The position numbers were made by a program, and so were the translations under genes. A stretch of DNA of 62,000 bases from Glandiceps talaboti (lineage: Eukaryota > Hemichordata > Enteropneusta > Spengelidae), in the NCBI RefSeq assembly GCF_964340395.1, contig NC_135555.1, forward strand, positions 18,478,115 to 18,540,114. Direction: 5' to 3'. Under the pieces are notes generated by a model. It was not told the origin of the DNA. It saw only the letters and a list, made by a program, of their open reading frames with translations, and ran no database searches. Shown one piece after another: positions 40,270 through 51,060 of the stretch (position 1 is the first letter of the stretch; each line of letters begins with the position of its first letter).

Positions 40270-41199
40270 AGATCATTAGAAGAATCTAATGAAAAACTTC
40301 AACAACAACTCCTTCAACAGTATTCCACAATTGATGATCTCACACTAGAAGTTGCAAAATTAAAAAGTCAACTAAATCATCAAACAAGACCAATACCCAA
40401 ACCAAGAAAGCGAACCAAGTCTTCTCAAACACACGAAATTATTCAACCTTTGAGACAAATTCCCAAGCCAAGATCTCAAACACCAACTACTCATATTCAA
40501 CAACTTTCCCGTTCTTCATCTCAACCGACCCAAGATCCAATATATACATCTCAGCGTAGAGAAAGAACTCACGCTTCTGTCCACTCTGCTAATCGCATCA
40601 GCCAACAGGAATTGTCACAAATCAAATCAGCTAAGCCTCACCAGAAGCAACATATCTCCTCTCACAGCAGGAAACTGCTTGTAATTGGTGATTCTATTGT
40701 TCGACATCTTCAGTTTCGTTCTAAATTCATCTCCTGTACCAAACATTGCTATCCTGGCTACAAAATCGAAGAGATTGATCCTACAGATATTGTCACCGGT
40801 GATGAAGATTATATTTTACTACACATTGGTACTAATAATCTTCCGTGTGACTCTTCTGAAGCAATTAAAGAGAAATACACTTCCTTGGTTGAGAAGTTAA
40901 GATCTTTGAATAAACACGCTACAATCATCATTTCTGGATTACTCTTTCGAATGGATCACCCTTATCTCAACAACAAAGTTCAACTTGCAAACAATCTTCT
41001 CGGCAACTTCTCAGTGTCACAAACTCAAATGCTCTTCATGAACAATAACACTACTTATCCTGATCAAATGTGTGTTTTCCTTGATGCGAGTGGTTTACAT
41101 CTAAACAGCCTGGGCTACAATAAATTTGCTGCCCACATCGTGAAACACATACGTCACTTAAATTTTATCAAACTCTCGAACCTACAAAAGATGTCTTAA
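40270..41199 (+). CDS. LINE ORF1 (coiled coil plus SGNH-like esterase), 5'-partial
   Basis: The frame is open from the element's truncated 5' end to TAA at 41197-41199, with no native start codon. Order: a coiled-coil-like segment ('LEESNEKLQQQLLQQY'), a basic Pro/Ser/Gln-rich linker, then an SGNH hydrolase fold. Its blocks are 'LLVIGDSIVRHL' (Ser nucleophile in GDS), 'ILLHIGTNNL' (Asn block) and 'DASGLHLNSLGY' (Asp and His). ORF1 esterases of this kind occur in CR1/L2-like LINEs, where they may act on lipids or help RNP assembly; their role is unsettled. The stop lies 11 nt before the ORF2 ATG, which suggests reinitiation or readthrough for ORF2. Confidence 0.85.
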   Translation, partial: RSLEESNEKLQQQLLQQYSTIDDLTLEVAKLKSQLNHQTRPIPKPRKRTKSSQTHEIIQPLRQIPKPRSQTPTTHIQQLSRSSSQPTQDPIYTSQRRERTHASVHSANRISQQELSQIKSAKPHQKQHISSHSRKLLVIGDSIVRHLQFRSKFISCTKHCYPGYKIEEIDPTDIVTGDEDYILLHIGTNNLPCDSSEAIKEKYTSLVEKLRSLNKHATIIISGLLFRMDHPYLNNKVQLANNLLGNFSVSQTQMLFMNNNTTYPDQMCVFLDASGLHLNSLGYNKFAAHIVKHIRHLNFIKLSNLQKMS

Positions 41200-41210
41200 C
41201 TAACACTTCT

Positions 41211-44078
41211 ATGAGAGATTTGCCATCCCTGTTTACCAGCCATTCCAAAGGTCTGAAGATTATTCATTGGAATATCAATCGAATCAGGAACAAAATATAT
41301 GAAATTCGGGAAATCTTGACTTCCTCCCTCACAAATACAATTATTGGATTTAGTGAAACTTGGTTGAACACTAATACTTCTGATACTTTCATGGACTTAC
41401 CTGGCTTTAATTTGGTTCGTCGTGATAGATCAGACAGAAACGGTGGTGGCATCATTGTTTATCTGAGTGATAATATCTCGTTTACTCGAATGCCTGATCT
41501 CGAATCGTCTTTCATTGAACAAGTTACAGTCAAAATTACGTTTAAAAATACTCACCCTTTCATTCTGAGCTACATTTACAGACCACCTAATAGTAGTGCC
41601 GCATGGATTGATCATTTCCAAGATATCATGGATAAGTTGTATGAAACTGACCTCGAGCTGATTCTTCTTGGTGACTTTAATATTAACTTGTTAGTTAATA
41701 ACGCAAAATGGACATCTACTATTAAATATTTTTGTCTCAAACAACTCATTGATACACCTACCAGAACAACTGATACTACTTCCACCTTAATTGACCATAT
41801 ATATACCACCAACCCTATAAATTATTCTAACACAAGAACAATATCTCACGGACTCTCCGATCATTCCCCCATCATGACAGTTAGAAAAATCCATTCAACC
41901 AGAAAATCGGACCATAACATTATCACTTACAGATGCTTACGTAACTTCAATGTAAACAACTTTGTTAGTGACCTGAAGTCAGCAGACTGGTCAACTCTGC
42001 AAACTACAAACGACCCTGAACTTGCCCTAAATAGTTGGATTTCAACTTTCTCCAGTATCTTCAACAAGCATGCTCCACTCAAATCCAAGCGAGTTCGTTA
42101 TGCAAATCTACCTTCCTGGCATACCCTTGAACTTCATAATGCACGCAACGTTAGAGACAAGTTGAAAGCTTCAAATAATACCGTTGAATACAAGAAACAA
42201 AGGAACTACGTAAACATGCTTACATCATCCCTCAGGAAAAATTATTACTCTAAGCTTATTGCCGACAAATCCCATAACATCAATATTTGGAAAGCCATTC
42301 ATGATCTTCATCCCAAGTCTTCTCCGTCTAAACCCTCAAAGCTATATGTTGATGGCACTGAACTGACATCTTCTATGGATATTGCCGAAGCTTTCAACAG
42401 ACATTTCACTGACATTGCAGACGCTCTCAACAAAGATATTATGCATGAGACTTTTGATCCAACTAAGTTAAATAATTTTGTTGACTCTAAAGACATTCAT
42501 TACAGCTTCCGAATTCCACTTATCTCGCAAACGAAGGTTTTGAAATTCCTTCTAGATTTGGATACTTCTAAGTCAACCGGGTATGATTTTATAAGCGCTA
42601 AGATTTTGAAATCTACAGCTCCTTATATTGCTACACACATTTTTAGAATTGTTAACCTCTGCATAATCAATAATCACTTTCCATCTGCTTGGAAAATTGC
42701 TAAGGTGCTTCCTTTTCATAAAAGTAATTCTACTGATAAATGCTCCAATTTTCGACCCATTTCTATTCTACCATGTTTATCCAAACTTTTAGAATCCCAC
42801 GTTCACCAAAGTCTGTATCTTTATCTCAACAAGTTTAATCTTCTTTATTCGTTTCAATCGGGCTTTCGTCCGGGTCATTCTTGTCAGACTGCTCTCACTT
42901 ATTTCGTTAATCAGTGCTATACTGCAATAAATAACAATAACTGGAGTGGTATCATTTTTCTCGATCTCTCTAAGGCCTTTGATCTTATTAACCATTCATT
43001 GCTTATTGACAAGCTTAAACTCTACAACTTTGATTCTTCGGCTATAAATTGGTTCACTTCATATCTTAAGGACAGAAAACAGTTTGTTTCCTTTAAAAAT
43101 TGCAATTCTTCCATGTTATCTATTAAGTCTGGCGTCCCTCAAGGTTCTATCCTTGGTCCTCTTCTTTTCCTCCTTTATATCAATGACCTCCATTTAGAAG
43201 TTGAACACTGCCATACTAATACCTATGCTGACGACTCTACTCTTCTATTTTCCTCCCCTGATATTTCCATAGTAAATCAAACTATTAACGATGATCTGTC
43301 TAAAGTTCACACCTGGTGTAATCAAAACCATATGATCATTAATACAAATAAATCTAAAGCTATGGTAATTCCCCCTAAAAAGAACCTTTCTTTGCCCACT
43401 TCCTTTTCTGTTTTCTATAACAACGCGTCTCTTTCTTTCAGCGAAGTTGAAAAATCACTCGGACTTATCATTGACTCTACACTCTCATGGACTTCACATT
43501 GTCAACATTTGCATGCAAAAGTATCTTCTAATCTTGCAGCTCTTCGTCACATTGCTAAATACTTAGATGTATCTACTAAAAAACTTTTCTACTTTAGTTA
43601 TATTCAGCCCTTTTTTGATACTTGTTGCAACATATGGTCTCATGCAAGTAAAGGTGATATTGACAAATTATATAAACTTCAGAAGCGTGCAATCCGGCTA
43701 ATTTTAAATATTTCTACCATTGAAATGCAATCCAAAGGGATTTCCAGTATTGACCTTTTTAAACGACTTCATATTTTACCACTTGAAAAGAGATTTCTAT
43801 TTAATAAGTACATTCTGATTTTTAAATGTCTACATAACCTGGCTCCTATGTACCTCTCTGACCTCCTTCATAAAAGGAGTTCAAGTAACCAAATGGGCAC
43901 CCGTTCCTGCACCAACAATCTTTTGTATTTACCATTTCCAAATTGTCGTATTTTTACTCAGTCATTTAGTTTTGAAAGCTCCAAACTTTGGAACATTTTA
44001 CCTACTCACCTTATCAGTATTACGAATTTAACTTGTTTCAAAAAATCTTTAAATTCATACCTATTTGAATCTCTTTAA
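41211..44078 (+). CDS. LINE ORF2: APE endonuclease and reverse transcriptase, 955 residues
   Basis: An intact frame. The APE-type endonuclease occupies about residues 14-225: Asn in 'IIHWNIN' (21), Glu in 'FSETWLN' (49), 'YRPPN' (123-127), 'GDFN' (154-157) and 'SDHSP' (216-220). The RT spans about 490-760: 'FRPISILPCLSKLLE', 'FQSGFRPGHSC', 'FLDLSKAFD' (583-591, first catalytic Asp), 'GVPQGSILGPLLFLLYINDL' and 'YADD' (672-675). The C-terminal domain ends 'SFESSKLWNILP...SLNSYLFESL', and there is no RNase H. The protein nicks target DNA and primes cDNA synthesis there. No stop or frameshift is seen, so the copy may still supply enzyme despite its truncated 5' end. Confidence 0.95.
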   Translation: MRDLPSLFTSHSKGLKIIHWNINRIRNKIYEIREILTSSLTNTIIGFSETWLNTNTSDTFMDLPGFNLVRRDRSDRNGGGIIVYLSDNISFTRMPDLESSFIEQVTVKITFKNTHPFILSYIYRPPNSSAAWIDHFQDIMDKLYETDLELILLGDFNINLLVNNAKWTSTIKYFCLKQLIDTPTRTTDTTSTLIDHIYTTNPINYSNTRTISHGLSDHSPIMTVRKIHSTRKSDHNIITYRCLRNFNVNNFVSDLKSADWSTLQTTNDPELALNSWISTFSSIFNKHAPLKSKRVRYANLPSWHTLELHNARNVRDKLKASNNTVEYKKQRNYVNMLTSSLRKNYYSKLIADKSHNINIWKAIHDLHPKSSPSKPSKLYVDGTELTSSMDIAEAFNRHFTDIADALNKDIMHETFDPTKLNNFVDSKDIHYSFRIPLISQTKVLKFLLDLDTSKSTGYDFISAKILKSTAPYIATHIFRIVNLCIINNHFPSAWKIAKVLPFHKSNSTDKCSNFRPISILPCLSKLLESHVHQSLYLYLNKFNLLYSFQSGFRPGHSCQTALTYFVNQCYTAINNNNWSGIIFLDLSKAFDLINHSLLIDKLKLYNFDSSAINWFTSYLKDRKQFVSFKNCNSSMLSIKSGVPQGSILGPLLFLLYINDLHLEVEHCHTNTYADDSTLLFSSPDISIVNQTINDDLSKVHTWCNQNHMIINTNKSKAMVIPPKKNLSLPTSFSVFYNNASLSFSEVEKSLGLIIDSTLSWTSHCQHLHAKVSSNLAALRHIAKYLDVSTKKLFYFSYIQPFFDTCCNIWSHASKGDIDKLYKLQKRAIRLILNISTIEMQSKGISSIDLFKRLHILPLEKRFLFNKYILIFKCLHNLAPMYLSDLLHKRSSSNQMGTRSCTNNLLYLPFPNCRIFTQSFSFESSKLWNILPTHLISITNLTCFKKSLNSYLFESL

Positions 44079-44502
44079 TCCTTTTACATTGTCTGTGGTC
44101 ATACAATTTTATCTCTTTTACGTTTCATACTTTTTAATGTTTTTCAATTTTTATGTGTGTTACCTTGTTTTGTTTTTGTTGTTGTATTGTGTACATTTGC
44201 TTTAGGGCCCCTGGGAAGATTAGGCTGGACCTAACAGGGTCACCCTTTTTCTTTTTGAAATAAAAGTCGTTATTATTATTTATAGAACCTGACTGAAAAA
44301 GGTTGTCATCTTCCTGGTGTGACCTTTGACTTCAGACTCATGACTATTCAACAGAGATATGAGTGTTTCTGAAGGTGAGATGTTTGATTGCATCGTTGGC
44401 ATAAATTCCCTATATTATGTTGGTGACCTTGATGAGACAGTTCGGTGGCTTCATTCAAAACTCAATGACGGTGGTACATTAATATTCCAAGTGACGTCAG
44501 GT

Positions 44503-45150
44503 GAGAATCGATCTGTACTTCTAATACAACTTATCATTAAAACCATTCCATACATCCTGGCATACGGGAAAATGCACATAGTATAGTTTATACAACCAAT
44601 TTTCTCTCTAGATTTTCACCATGTAACATTCAGAAAGTAGACATACCTTTCTGTGATTTCTGCAAATAACGATGTGAAGATGGCCGTTGTGGTTTGTAAA
44701 TGTAATCTTTCAAAATAATTATTCTACCAAGGGCAGAGTTATAATTGTTATAAAAATGGTCAATTCCTATATATATTGATATGTCTCTATTACATCTGAA
44801 AAAAGATTATATTTGTGGAACAATATTAATTATATTATTTTAAAGGATTTCGGCACAATTATATTTAATGCATACATTAGAAGCATATTTTTTTTTTAGA
44901 TGTTTAAGGACCTCAGTAATGCTCTGAAGAATTAATTGTATTACACCAAAGGGGTGACAGGGGGGGGGGGGGGGGTGTGTAATACATCATTTCTCTGACA
45001 TGCTATATCTGATTTCTTTCAAACCTGGCACAAATGTGACATACCATATAGGGACATGTGCTCTTCACTTCGCTTTTGCACTGTACTACTTTCCTCTGTG
45101 ATTTGTGGTTGCTGAAGAAATTCAACTGTAAGTTTCCATTTTTTCTTTCA
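44503..45150. other. HNMT-like copy 1, intron 2
   Basis: Bounded by GTGAGA (44501) and TTTCTTTCAG (45142-45151). It contains a poly-G run (44960-44975). No other feature. Confidence 0.7.
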
Positions 45151-45151
45151 G

Positions 45152-45498
45152 TGAACAACATCTTTCCTGCATTGTGGGCAAAGTTTCCTGTTTTATTGAG
45201 TACTCAGTTGAGAAAGATCACACCTGACTTAATCGAAGCAAGTCTGAAGAGATCAAACGCCAAAGACATCAAGGTCATCACACTGGAAGCAGATGTTGAT
45301 GTTACAGAATGTTTTGATGACGACTCAAACGAAGGCAGTTTGCTTCTTGATTTCATAACCCATGCAGTACGTTTCCGTACAACAGCACCACCAATTTTAG
45401 TGCGAGATGTTTTGCAGTTCATGAGTGAAAAAGGAGTTAGGAAAGGGAATCAAAATTACGTCAGTAATAATTATGATTTCATTTTAGCCAGAAGATAA
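45152..45498 (+). pseudogene. HNMT-like copy 1, exon 3 (intact frame)
   Basis: 2 nt complete the split codon, then 114 codons and TAA. It encodes the C-terminal substrate-side part of the enzyme: 'FPALWAKF', 'DVTECFDDDSNEGSLLLDF', 'RTTAPPILVRDVLQF' and the final 'YDFILARR'. Its open frame contrasts with the broken exons 1 and 2. Confidence 0.85.
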
Positions 45499-45657
45499 AT
45501 ACATATTAGATTCATATGACAGGAATGGTGCGATACAGTTAAAAAAAAACAAAGCATAGCAAAAGAAAGATAAATGAAACCGTGTTAATGAAAGTGATGA
45601 TGACAGAATGAAAGGATGGTAATATTATAGTAATATTTTGTTTATTTGTGTGTTTGC

Positions 45658-45731
45658 TTGTATGTATGTATGTATGTATGTATGTATGTATGTATGTATG
45701 TATGTATGTATGTATGTATGTGTGTGTGTGT
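45658..45731. repeat. (TATG)n/(TG)n microsatellite
   Basis: A TATG array ending in TG, followed by 'CAGAAAACTACCGCATAAAT'. The microsatellite-plus-unique layout is similar to those at 25.4 and 28.9 kb. Confidence 0.9.
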
Positions 45732-45849
45732 GGATGGATGGACACGATTTCTCAGAAAACTACCGCATAAATTAAAATAAAACTTGCTACACATTTTTGT
45801 TATGATAATAACTAGAGTTGATTAACATTTGGTAAACATCAAGTGAACA

Positions 45850-48800
45850 CTGCTATTAGACTTCCCCGAGTCTCCGGGCCTTTTTCTTTCTTTCCTTTCT
45901 TTTCTGATCTCTTTTCTAAAATGTGTGAAATAAAAACCTGAGTGAGTGATTACGAAACAATCAGTGAATGCATAAGCCCAGATACTTGTATCAGTGAAGG
46001 GGTAACCGTGATATAAATTATAAATGAGGTAACATCATCGCACTCATGACCTTATATTTATTCATTGGAAAGGTGGAGCTACGTAGGTAGCCCCTAAGTT
46101 ATGCATAAAAGTCACATGGAAGTTGTTTATGTTATGCAAATTAGTGCTATGTACCCACTCATCTGATTAGCTAGGGCCCACCACCAAACAAGGTCATCTG
46201 AGGCTAGAGGAATCTTTGTTTATATTATGCAAATTACATGTGACCCCCATCGTGTTCGAATTCCTACTTTGAAGGAGGGAGATCCTTTCAAATTGAATCG
46301 ATGGTACAGGCGGCCTGCATACCAACAAATGTCCATTACTAAACAATTATACAAAAGGAAAGCCGAAGATTAGTATCCTCTTAAGCAAGTACAAAAGGAG
46401 AATCGGAGATTACTTTTAAATATCCTCTTGTCTGATTAGATTTAGTTATCTTTGGACCCGCCTGTGATTCCATATTTGTTTGCAGTTTAATATTATTTTA
46501 TTGGCCACATGCCAAGGAGACGCTGACTGATTTTAGTCCCTTAGGAAATGACTAGTAACTGGGAAAAATTAAAAACTTGAGAACACTATTTTCCTTAACA
46601 CACTAAAATGAATAATAAATTAAAACCATTTAAAAATTATAAGACTAAAAGAAATCTGGTGCCCAGCCTACACTATTGTTTAATTTGCATAATTAACTAT
46701 TATCGGTAATTAGGCTACTTCTTAAGAGTACAGGCTTCTAATTAATATATATTTAATTAGTAAATACATCAACAATAACAAAGCTCACGTGTCCTATAAA
46801 GCATGTTGTTTTCATTAGTTTTGCATAATTAATGATTTCCGGCAATTAAGGCAACATCTTAAGAATGCAAGCGTCAACTTTATTACATACATCACATGAT
46901 GACATACATCGCATAATGATAATGACACAATTGGCTCTATTCATCTCGCTGAACACGTTGACGCAACACCTAGCTCAAAGTACAGTTGGCACTGCTGAGC
47001 GGTTTCATTGACATTTCAGTCAAGTCTATATGGTTATGAAGCTATCAACATATTCACATTCATATTCAAATTCAAAGATGACCTCCATTGGGTATGTGGC
47101 TGATTATTTTATTATAGTGACATGAGGTTATTTCTCCCACCGTATCGGGGAGACCAATCTGCATGTATTCAAAGGCATCACCACATGTTGCATCATTTGA
47201 CAAATTCAATATTTCATTGCTGGCTATCAATTAGGTTCAACACTGGTTCAGTTGACTTCTTCATTTTCGTATGGGTGACGCATGTGACTGACTGTCAGAC
47301 AACTGCATGTGAAGTAAAAGATAACAGACAGATTTTCAATTGAACTTAATAACACTCTTTCTCCTAACATATTTCTAACTTTCTGTAGAAAATATTTCCA
47401 ACTCGCTCATAGTAATAAAGCAACCGAATGCATATCATACAATGGTATGTTCATAAAGTCTTAAAAGACTATAATTATGGCTATTTGACCAAATGAATAG
47501 TTTTCTTTCATGAGAAAACTATTCATTTAACTAAATAAGAAACAGCATCACAGATACAATATTAACAGTCACTGTGAAAACCCCTTTTATAGTATCGTTT
47601 AGGTTAACATTTGCATATTTTCGCGATGTGTCAGCAACAAGGTTGCCTACCTTTCTCAAATTATCACCTTAATTGTAAACAACTTCCTCTCCTGGACAAT
47701 ATCACTTGTAGCAAATAAACAAAGATGGGTGTTCCCTTTGCCATCGGTAACCTTTTTCATGACACTCTTTGGATTGGTATATGTTGATCGTTTGCTTACT
47801 TTGCCAAACACTCAGTCATATAGTAGCAAAAGTTCTAATAACAAACTAAAATATAAAATATAATAAAAAAGTTCACATAATTGATCTCGGTGCACAACAT
47901 TTAATATCAAACTATCTACCAATACTTACGCTATCATCTCAGAGATGTTTCCCGATATTTGCGTATTTGCTTCGGGGGAAAAGGCAAACTGATTTGCACC
48001 ACTTTGTGTTCATTTGAACTTGAACAAACAGCGTGCATGTAATTACAAAATTAATGTAACAATGGATAGAGAATGAAATCATCAGTATGGTCGAAATTCA
48101 CTCTAAATCCACACTTCAGAAATGATAAAACCAGTGTTATTGTTCACATAGGTATTTAATTCTAATATTTGTAGCAAGCCCACCTACGACCTTTGTGAAG
48201 GCCAGTTTCACACTCTGACAACCGTAATTGTCTATAAAGTTGTAAGTAAGAATAAAATACATTCTCAGGGACTGTTCATAAAATTGATAATTACACTGAT
48301 GGAGTGGCCCCCACGAGTTTTTCTTTGTAACAGTTTAGACTTATTCTACTACATTTCGTTCGCATATTTGAATGAATATATAAATATAATGTATCTATTT
48401 TCCTTGTCCTAGGCCGCATATCTACAGAATAAAGGTCTAACAAGACTTCAGCCAATAAATAGCTATCCTTTCTATCCTTTTTAATAAAGACATGACAAGT
48501 ATTCGTGTCAAATTACAGACATTCAGCAGTGATGTAAACTTATCAAATGAGTGATTTACACAAAACTAGTTTGGAAACATTTCTTTACGAATCTCATCAT
48601 ATAGTGATGAGTAGAATATTACACAACACAATAAATGTTAACACAGAATTTAAAACACTTTTGATCTGCTATATAGTGTTTTCGTTTCCGTCTTTTTCAA
48701 ATTACCAAGAAGTGCGATGAACAAAGATATCTTGGTATTTTGTGGTTCAACAAACATAGAACTGATAATTTCGTTTCTCGTAAGTATTAGTATTTGTACT

Positions 48801-49365
48801 TCGCACCAAATTATTACAACTGTTCCCTTCCGTGGCCCAGTGATTCAGGAGAATATCATTAATTTTTAAAACGGACTATTGTAAATGTTTATTATTTAAC
48901 TAACAACCAAAACATAATTCAAAGTCCAACTCTACTCCATGTGTATATATATAGCTGTGCATGTAATAAGCTAATGCAATTCATTTTTGACTGGGAACTA
49001 TATATAAGGACAAACGCAAAACTGAGCTAAACAATGTCCAAAAACCTACGTACTCATGTTTCTCAATTTGACATATATTAGTTTATCAATCAGCATATGA
49101 TAGTTTTTAACAGACAGTCCAATTTAATTATTAGCGGTAACTACACGTTTCTGGTTTTAAATATTTCTAAGATATTTTATATTCAAAAGAGAGAAATTTG
49201 CATAAATTGCTATTACAGAATGTCGTGTCAGCTTATTTGTCACAAATAACTTTTATGACATGTTATCAACATAACAAGGTTTTATGAATTTAATATATTT
49301 GCAATTTTGATATTGACCACACTAATAAAAATCACAAAACACGATTCATCTATATTAAGAAAAAT
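45850..49365. other. Non-coding, with two satellite C units at 46684 and 46821
   Basis: Satellite C units are anchored by 'TTTGCATAATTAACTATTAT' and 'TTGCATAATTAATGATTTCC', period about 137 bp. The rest has no exon I can support; short frames such as 47122-47343 carry no motif. Confidence 0.5.
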
Positions 49366-49369
49366 AACC

Positions 49370-50960
49370 TAATCAAAGTGCATTCGTTTCAGTTGGCAAT
49401 AAAACGACAATGTAAATAACATCTTAGCTCTTATTGTAGTTGGACAACTTTTCTGAGTAGTTGATGCTTTCGGGATTCTCGCCCTCAACAGACTGGTTGT
49501 TATACATTACGGATACGGAAGTGGAACCAAGTTTTTCCTGACCTCGAAGGAGCAGTGTTATATACATTTGATTTGGGGGCAGGGAAAGACTGTCGACCAA
49601 TCAGACGATAAAAAAGTGGTGGGAAAAAATGCAAATATAGTAATATATCTCATTCTTCTGGTCCTCTATTACATAAGGTGGTTATGTGTGTAGATAGGAT
49701 AATAGAATTATGCTACAAGGGGAAATTCCCAAGTAGGAATGTTCTCTATAACTAGAACTGTGTCTCTTGACATGTACTAACGTGATGTGAGGTTAAGAAA
49801 ACAGGTCGTAGGTCAGTCACCATATCGGATAATCACGAAAGTGGCGGGAAAAACACATGCCAGTTTAATTATATCCTGTTTTGCTTGTACCAAAGTAAAA
49901 TCAAGGAATGATATTGAAATAATAAAAAAAGGAACAGAAATCATCACGTTTCTTTTGTCGAAGGCAAATGTGTTTTTATCTACCTGCTACCTGCCTACCT
50001 GTATATGATATGAGATGTTTCATATTGTTTGGAAATTATAAGGTCTTATTATCTAAAATGGGTTTGTGTTTCTTTCCATAAATGCAAAGAATATACTACG
50101 TAGTTTACCATTTTAGGTGTTTAAACCGAACGGAGATAAAATGATGTATGTATACTCGTAGATGAAAATTAAAGCAACATTTATATAACATATGTATGAA
50201 TGTACGACACACATTTCATATAAGTTTGACGTTTGTGTACAGATCTACATTCGTACTTAAGTATATTTAATGCAGAAAGAGAATGCATCAATACTGGTTG
50301 GAAATTCCTCTATTATAATAAAATGAATGTATTTAGATAAGGTGATGCAATGATAATGGGGAAAATTCAGATGATCTTTATTAGACATCCCCAATAGATA
50401 CGGTGCACAGGGAAACAATTTGACTAAAGTTTATGTGACTGTGTCTAAGAGACTTAAACTATCTATCATTATGGGCAAAGTATGTGTTTGTCTGTTATGT
50501 AAACTTTTAAGCTGTCTTGTGGTATTTTTATTTTTTTTCTCTGGACTATGCGTCCTTAGTATAGTTTAAATAATAATAATAATAACAAAAAAGTATTAAC
50601 TGTGCCATGTACAACATTTAAAGCCAGTGTCGGTTGAAGACATCTGCATTGACAATTACCACAGAACACCAAAACTACTAAGTGTATAAGGAGGCCACAA
50701 AGTCATTGAAACATGAAGTAATCAAAATGTATTTGTTTCAGCTAGTCACGAACCCTGCACATTACCAATGTATATAACATTTTACTGAAGTTAGACAAGT
50801 TGATATTCCCTCCGCAATTACAAATGTATTGTACACCCAAGTCTCTTGACATTTATTAATGTGATGTGAGGTTAAGAAAACAGGTCAGTCAACAAATCGG
50901 ATAATCACGAAATTGGGGGGAAAATACATGCCAAGGAGGTGAATATCCCATTGTAATTGT
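49370..50960. repeat. Local diverged direct duplication
   Basis: 'GTGATGTGAGGTTAAGAAAA' with 'CGGATAATCACGAAA' and 'ACATGCCA' occurs at 49782-49862 and again at 50861-50934. Upstream, 'TTCGTTTCAGTTGGCA' (49383) and 'TTGTTTCAGCTAGTCA' (50732) are also related. This is an old duplication of about 1.1-kb period in non-coding sequence. Confidence 0.6.
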
Positions 50961-51060
50961 ACGCTATAAACTAAAGCGGTTAATATTGAAATAAAAAAAC
51001 ACAACGCAATGCAAGGTATGTTGACACGCCATGTGCCTTGCAAGCTTGAAGATATGTTGG

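Larger units (their letters stand above)
40270..44283 (+). mobile_element. CR1/L2-type LINE, 5'-truncated, inside exon 2
   Basis: A non-LTR retrotransposon of about 4.0 kb with ORF1 lacking its start, an intact ORF2, a short 3'UTR ('TAGGCTGGACCTAACAGGGT') and an ATT-microsatellite tail (44268-44283). Target duplication AGAA at 40266-40269 and 44284-44287. Copy 2 has the uninterrupted site near 61366-61385. An ORF1 with an SGNH esterase and an ORF2 with APE endonuclease plus RT and no RNase H place it in the CR1/L2/Jockey superclade; I do not assign a clade. The open ORF2 suggests recent insertion. Confidence 0.9.
40164..44500 (+). pseudogene. HNMT-like copy 1, exon 2 split by a LINE
   Basis: Exon parts 40164-40269 and 44288-44500. 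The acceptor is AAAACAG|GA and the donor GTCAG|GTGAGA. The LINE sits between 'TTTAAGCAGAA' and 'AGAACCTGACTG', duplicating AGAA. The combined length of 319 nt is one base too long for the phases of the neighbouring exons, which locates a 1-nt insertion before 'ATGAGTGTTTCTG'. Confidence 0.85.
35399..45498. repeat. Segmental duplication, copy 1
   Basis: Homologous to 51015-61455, starting at 'GGTATGTTGAC' in both. Shared blocks include 'TACTACACCCCTG', 'CCATAAATATACGTAGTCTC', 'GGTTACCCAGACTCTTGCCA', the methyltransferase exon 1, 'AATTCTGCTC', 'ATTATATCGCTGA' and exon 2. The shared part ends just inside exon 2 (near 44365 here). Copy 1 holds three insertions absent from copy 2: 35540-37386, about 38520-39892 and 40270-44283. 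Confidence 0.9.
37917..45498 (+). pseudogene. Histamine N-methyltransferase-like pseudogene, copy 1
   Basis: Three exons: 37917-38133, 40164-44500 (interrupted by a LINE at 40270-44283) and 45152-45498. Without the LINE and one extra base, the exons sum to about 293 codons, matching the roughly 292-residue length of HNMT. Family signs: SAM-binding motif I 'FRYLGVGSGAG' across the exon 1/2 junction (GCTG|GTGAGT..ACAG|GA); 'IVEPSTALTEKF' in exon 2; 'FDCIVGINSLYYV' and 'LNDGGTLIFQV'; and a C-terminal block 'TECFDDDSNEGSLLLDFIT' to 'RTTAPP', a signature of HNMT-type enzymes, which methylate the imidazole ring of histamine using SAM. Lesions: TAA at codon 56 (38082-38084), the LINE insertion, and a 1-nt insertion near 44353-44358. 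Exon 3 is intact. Confidence 0.88.
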
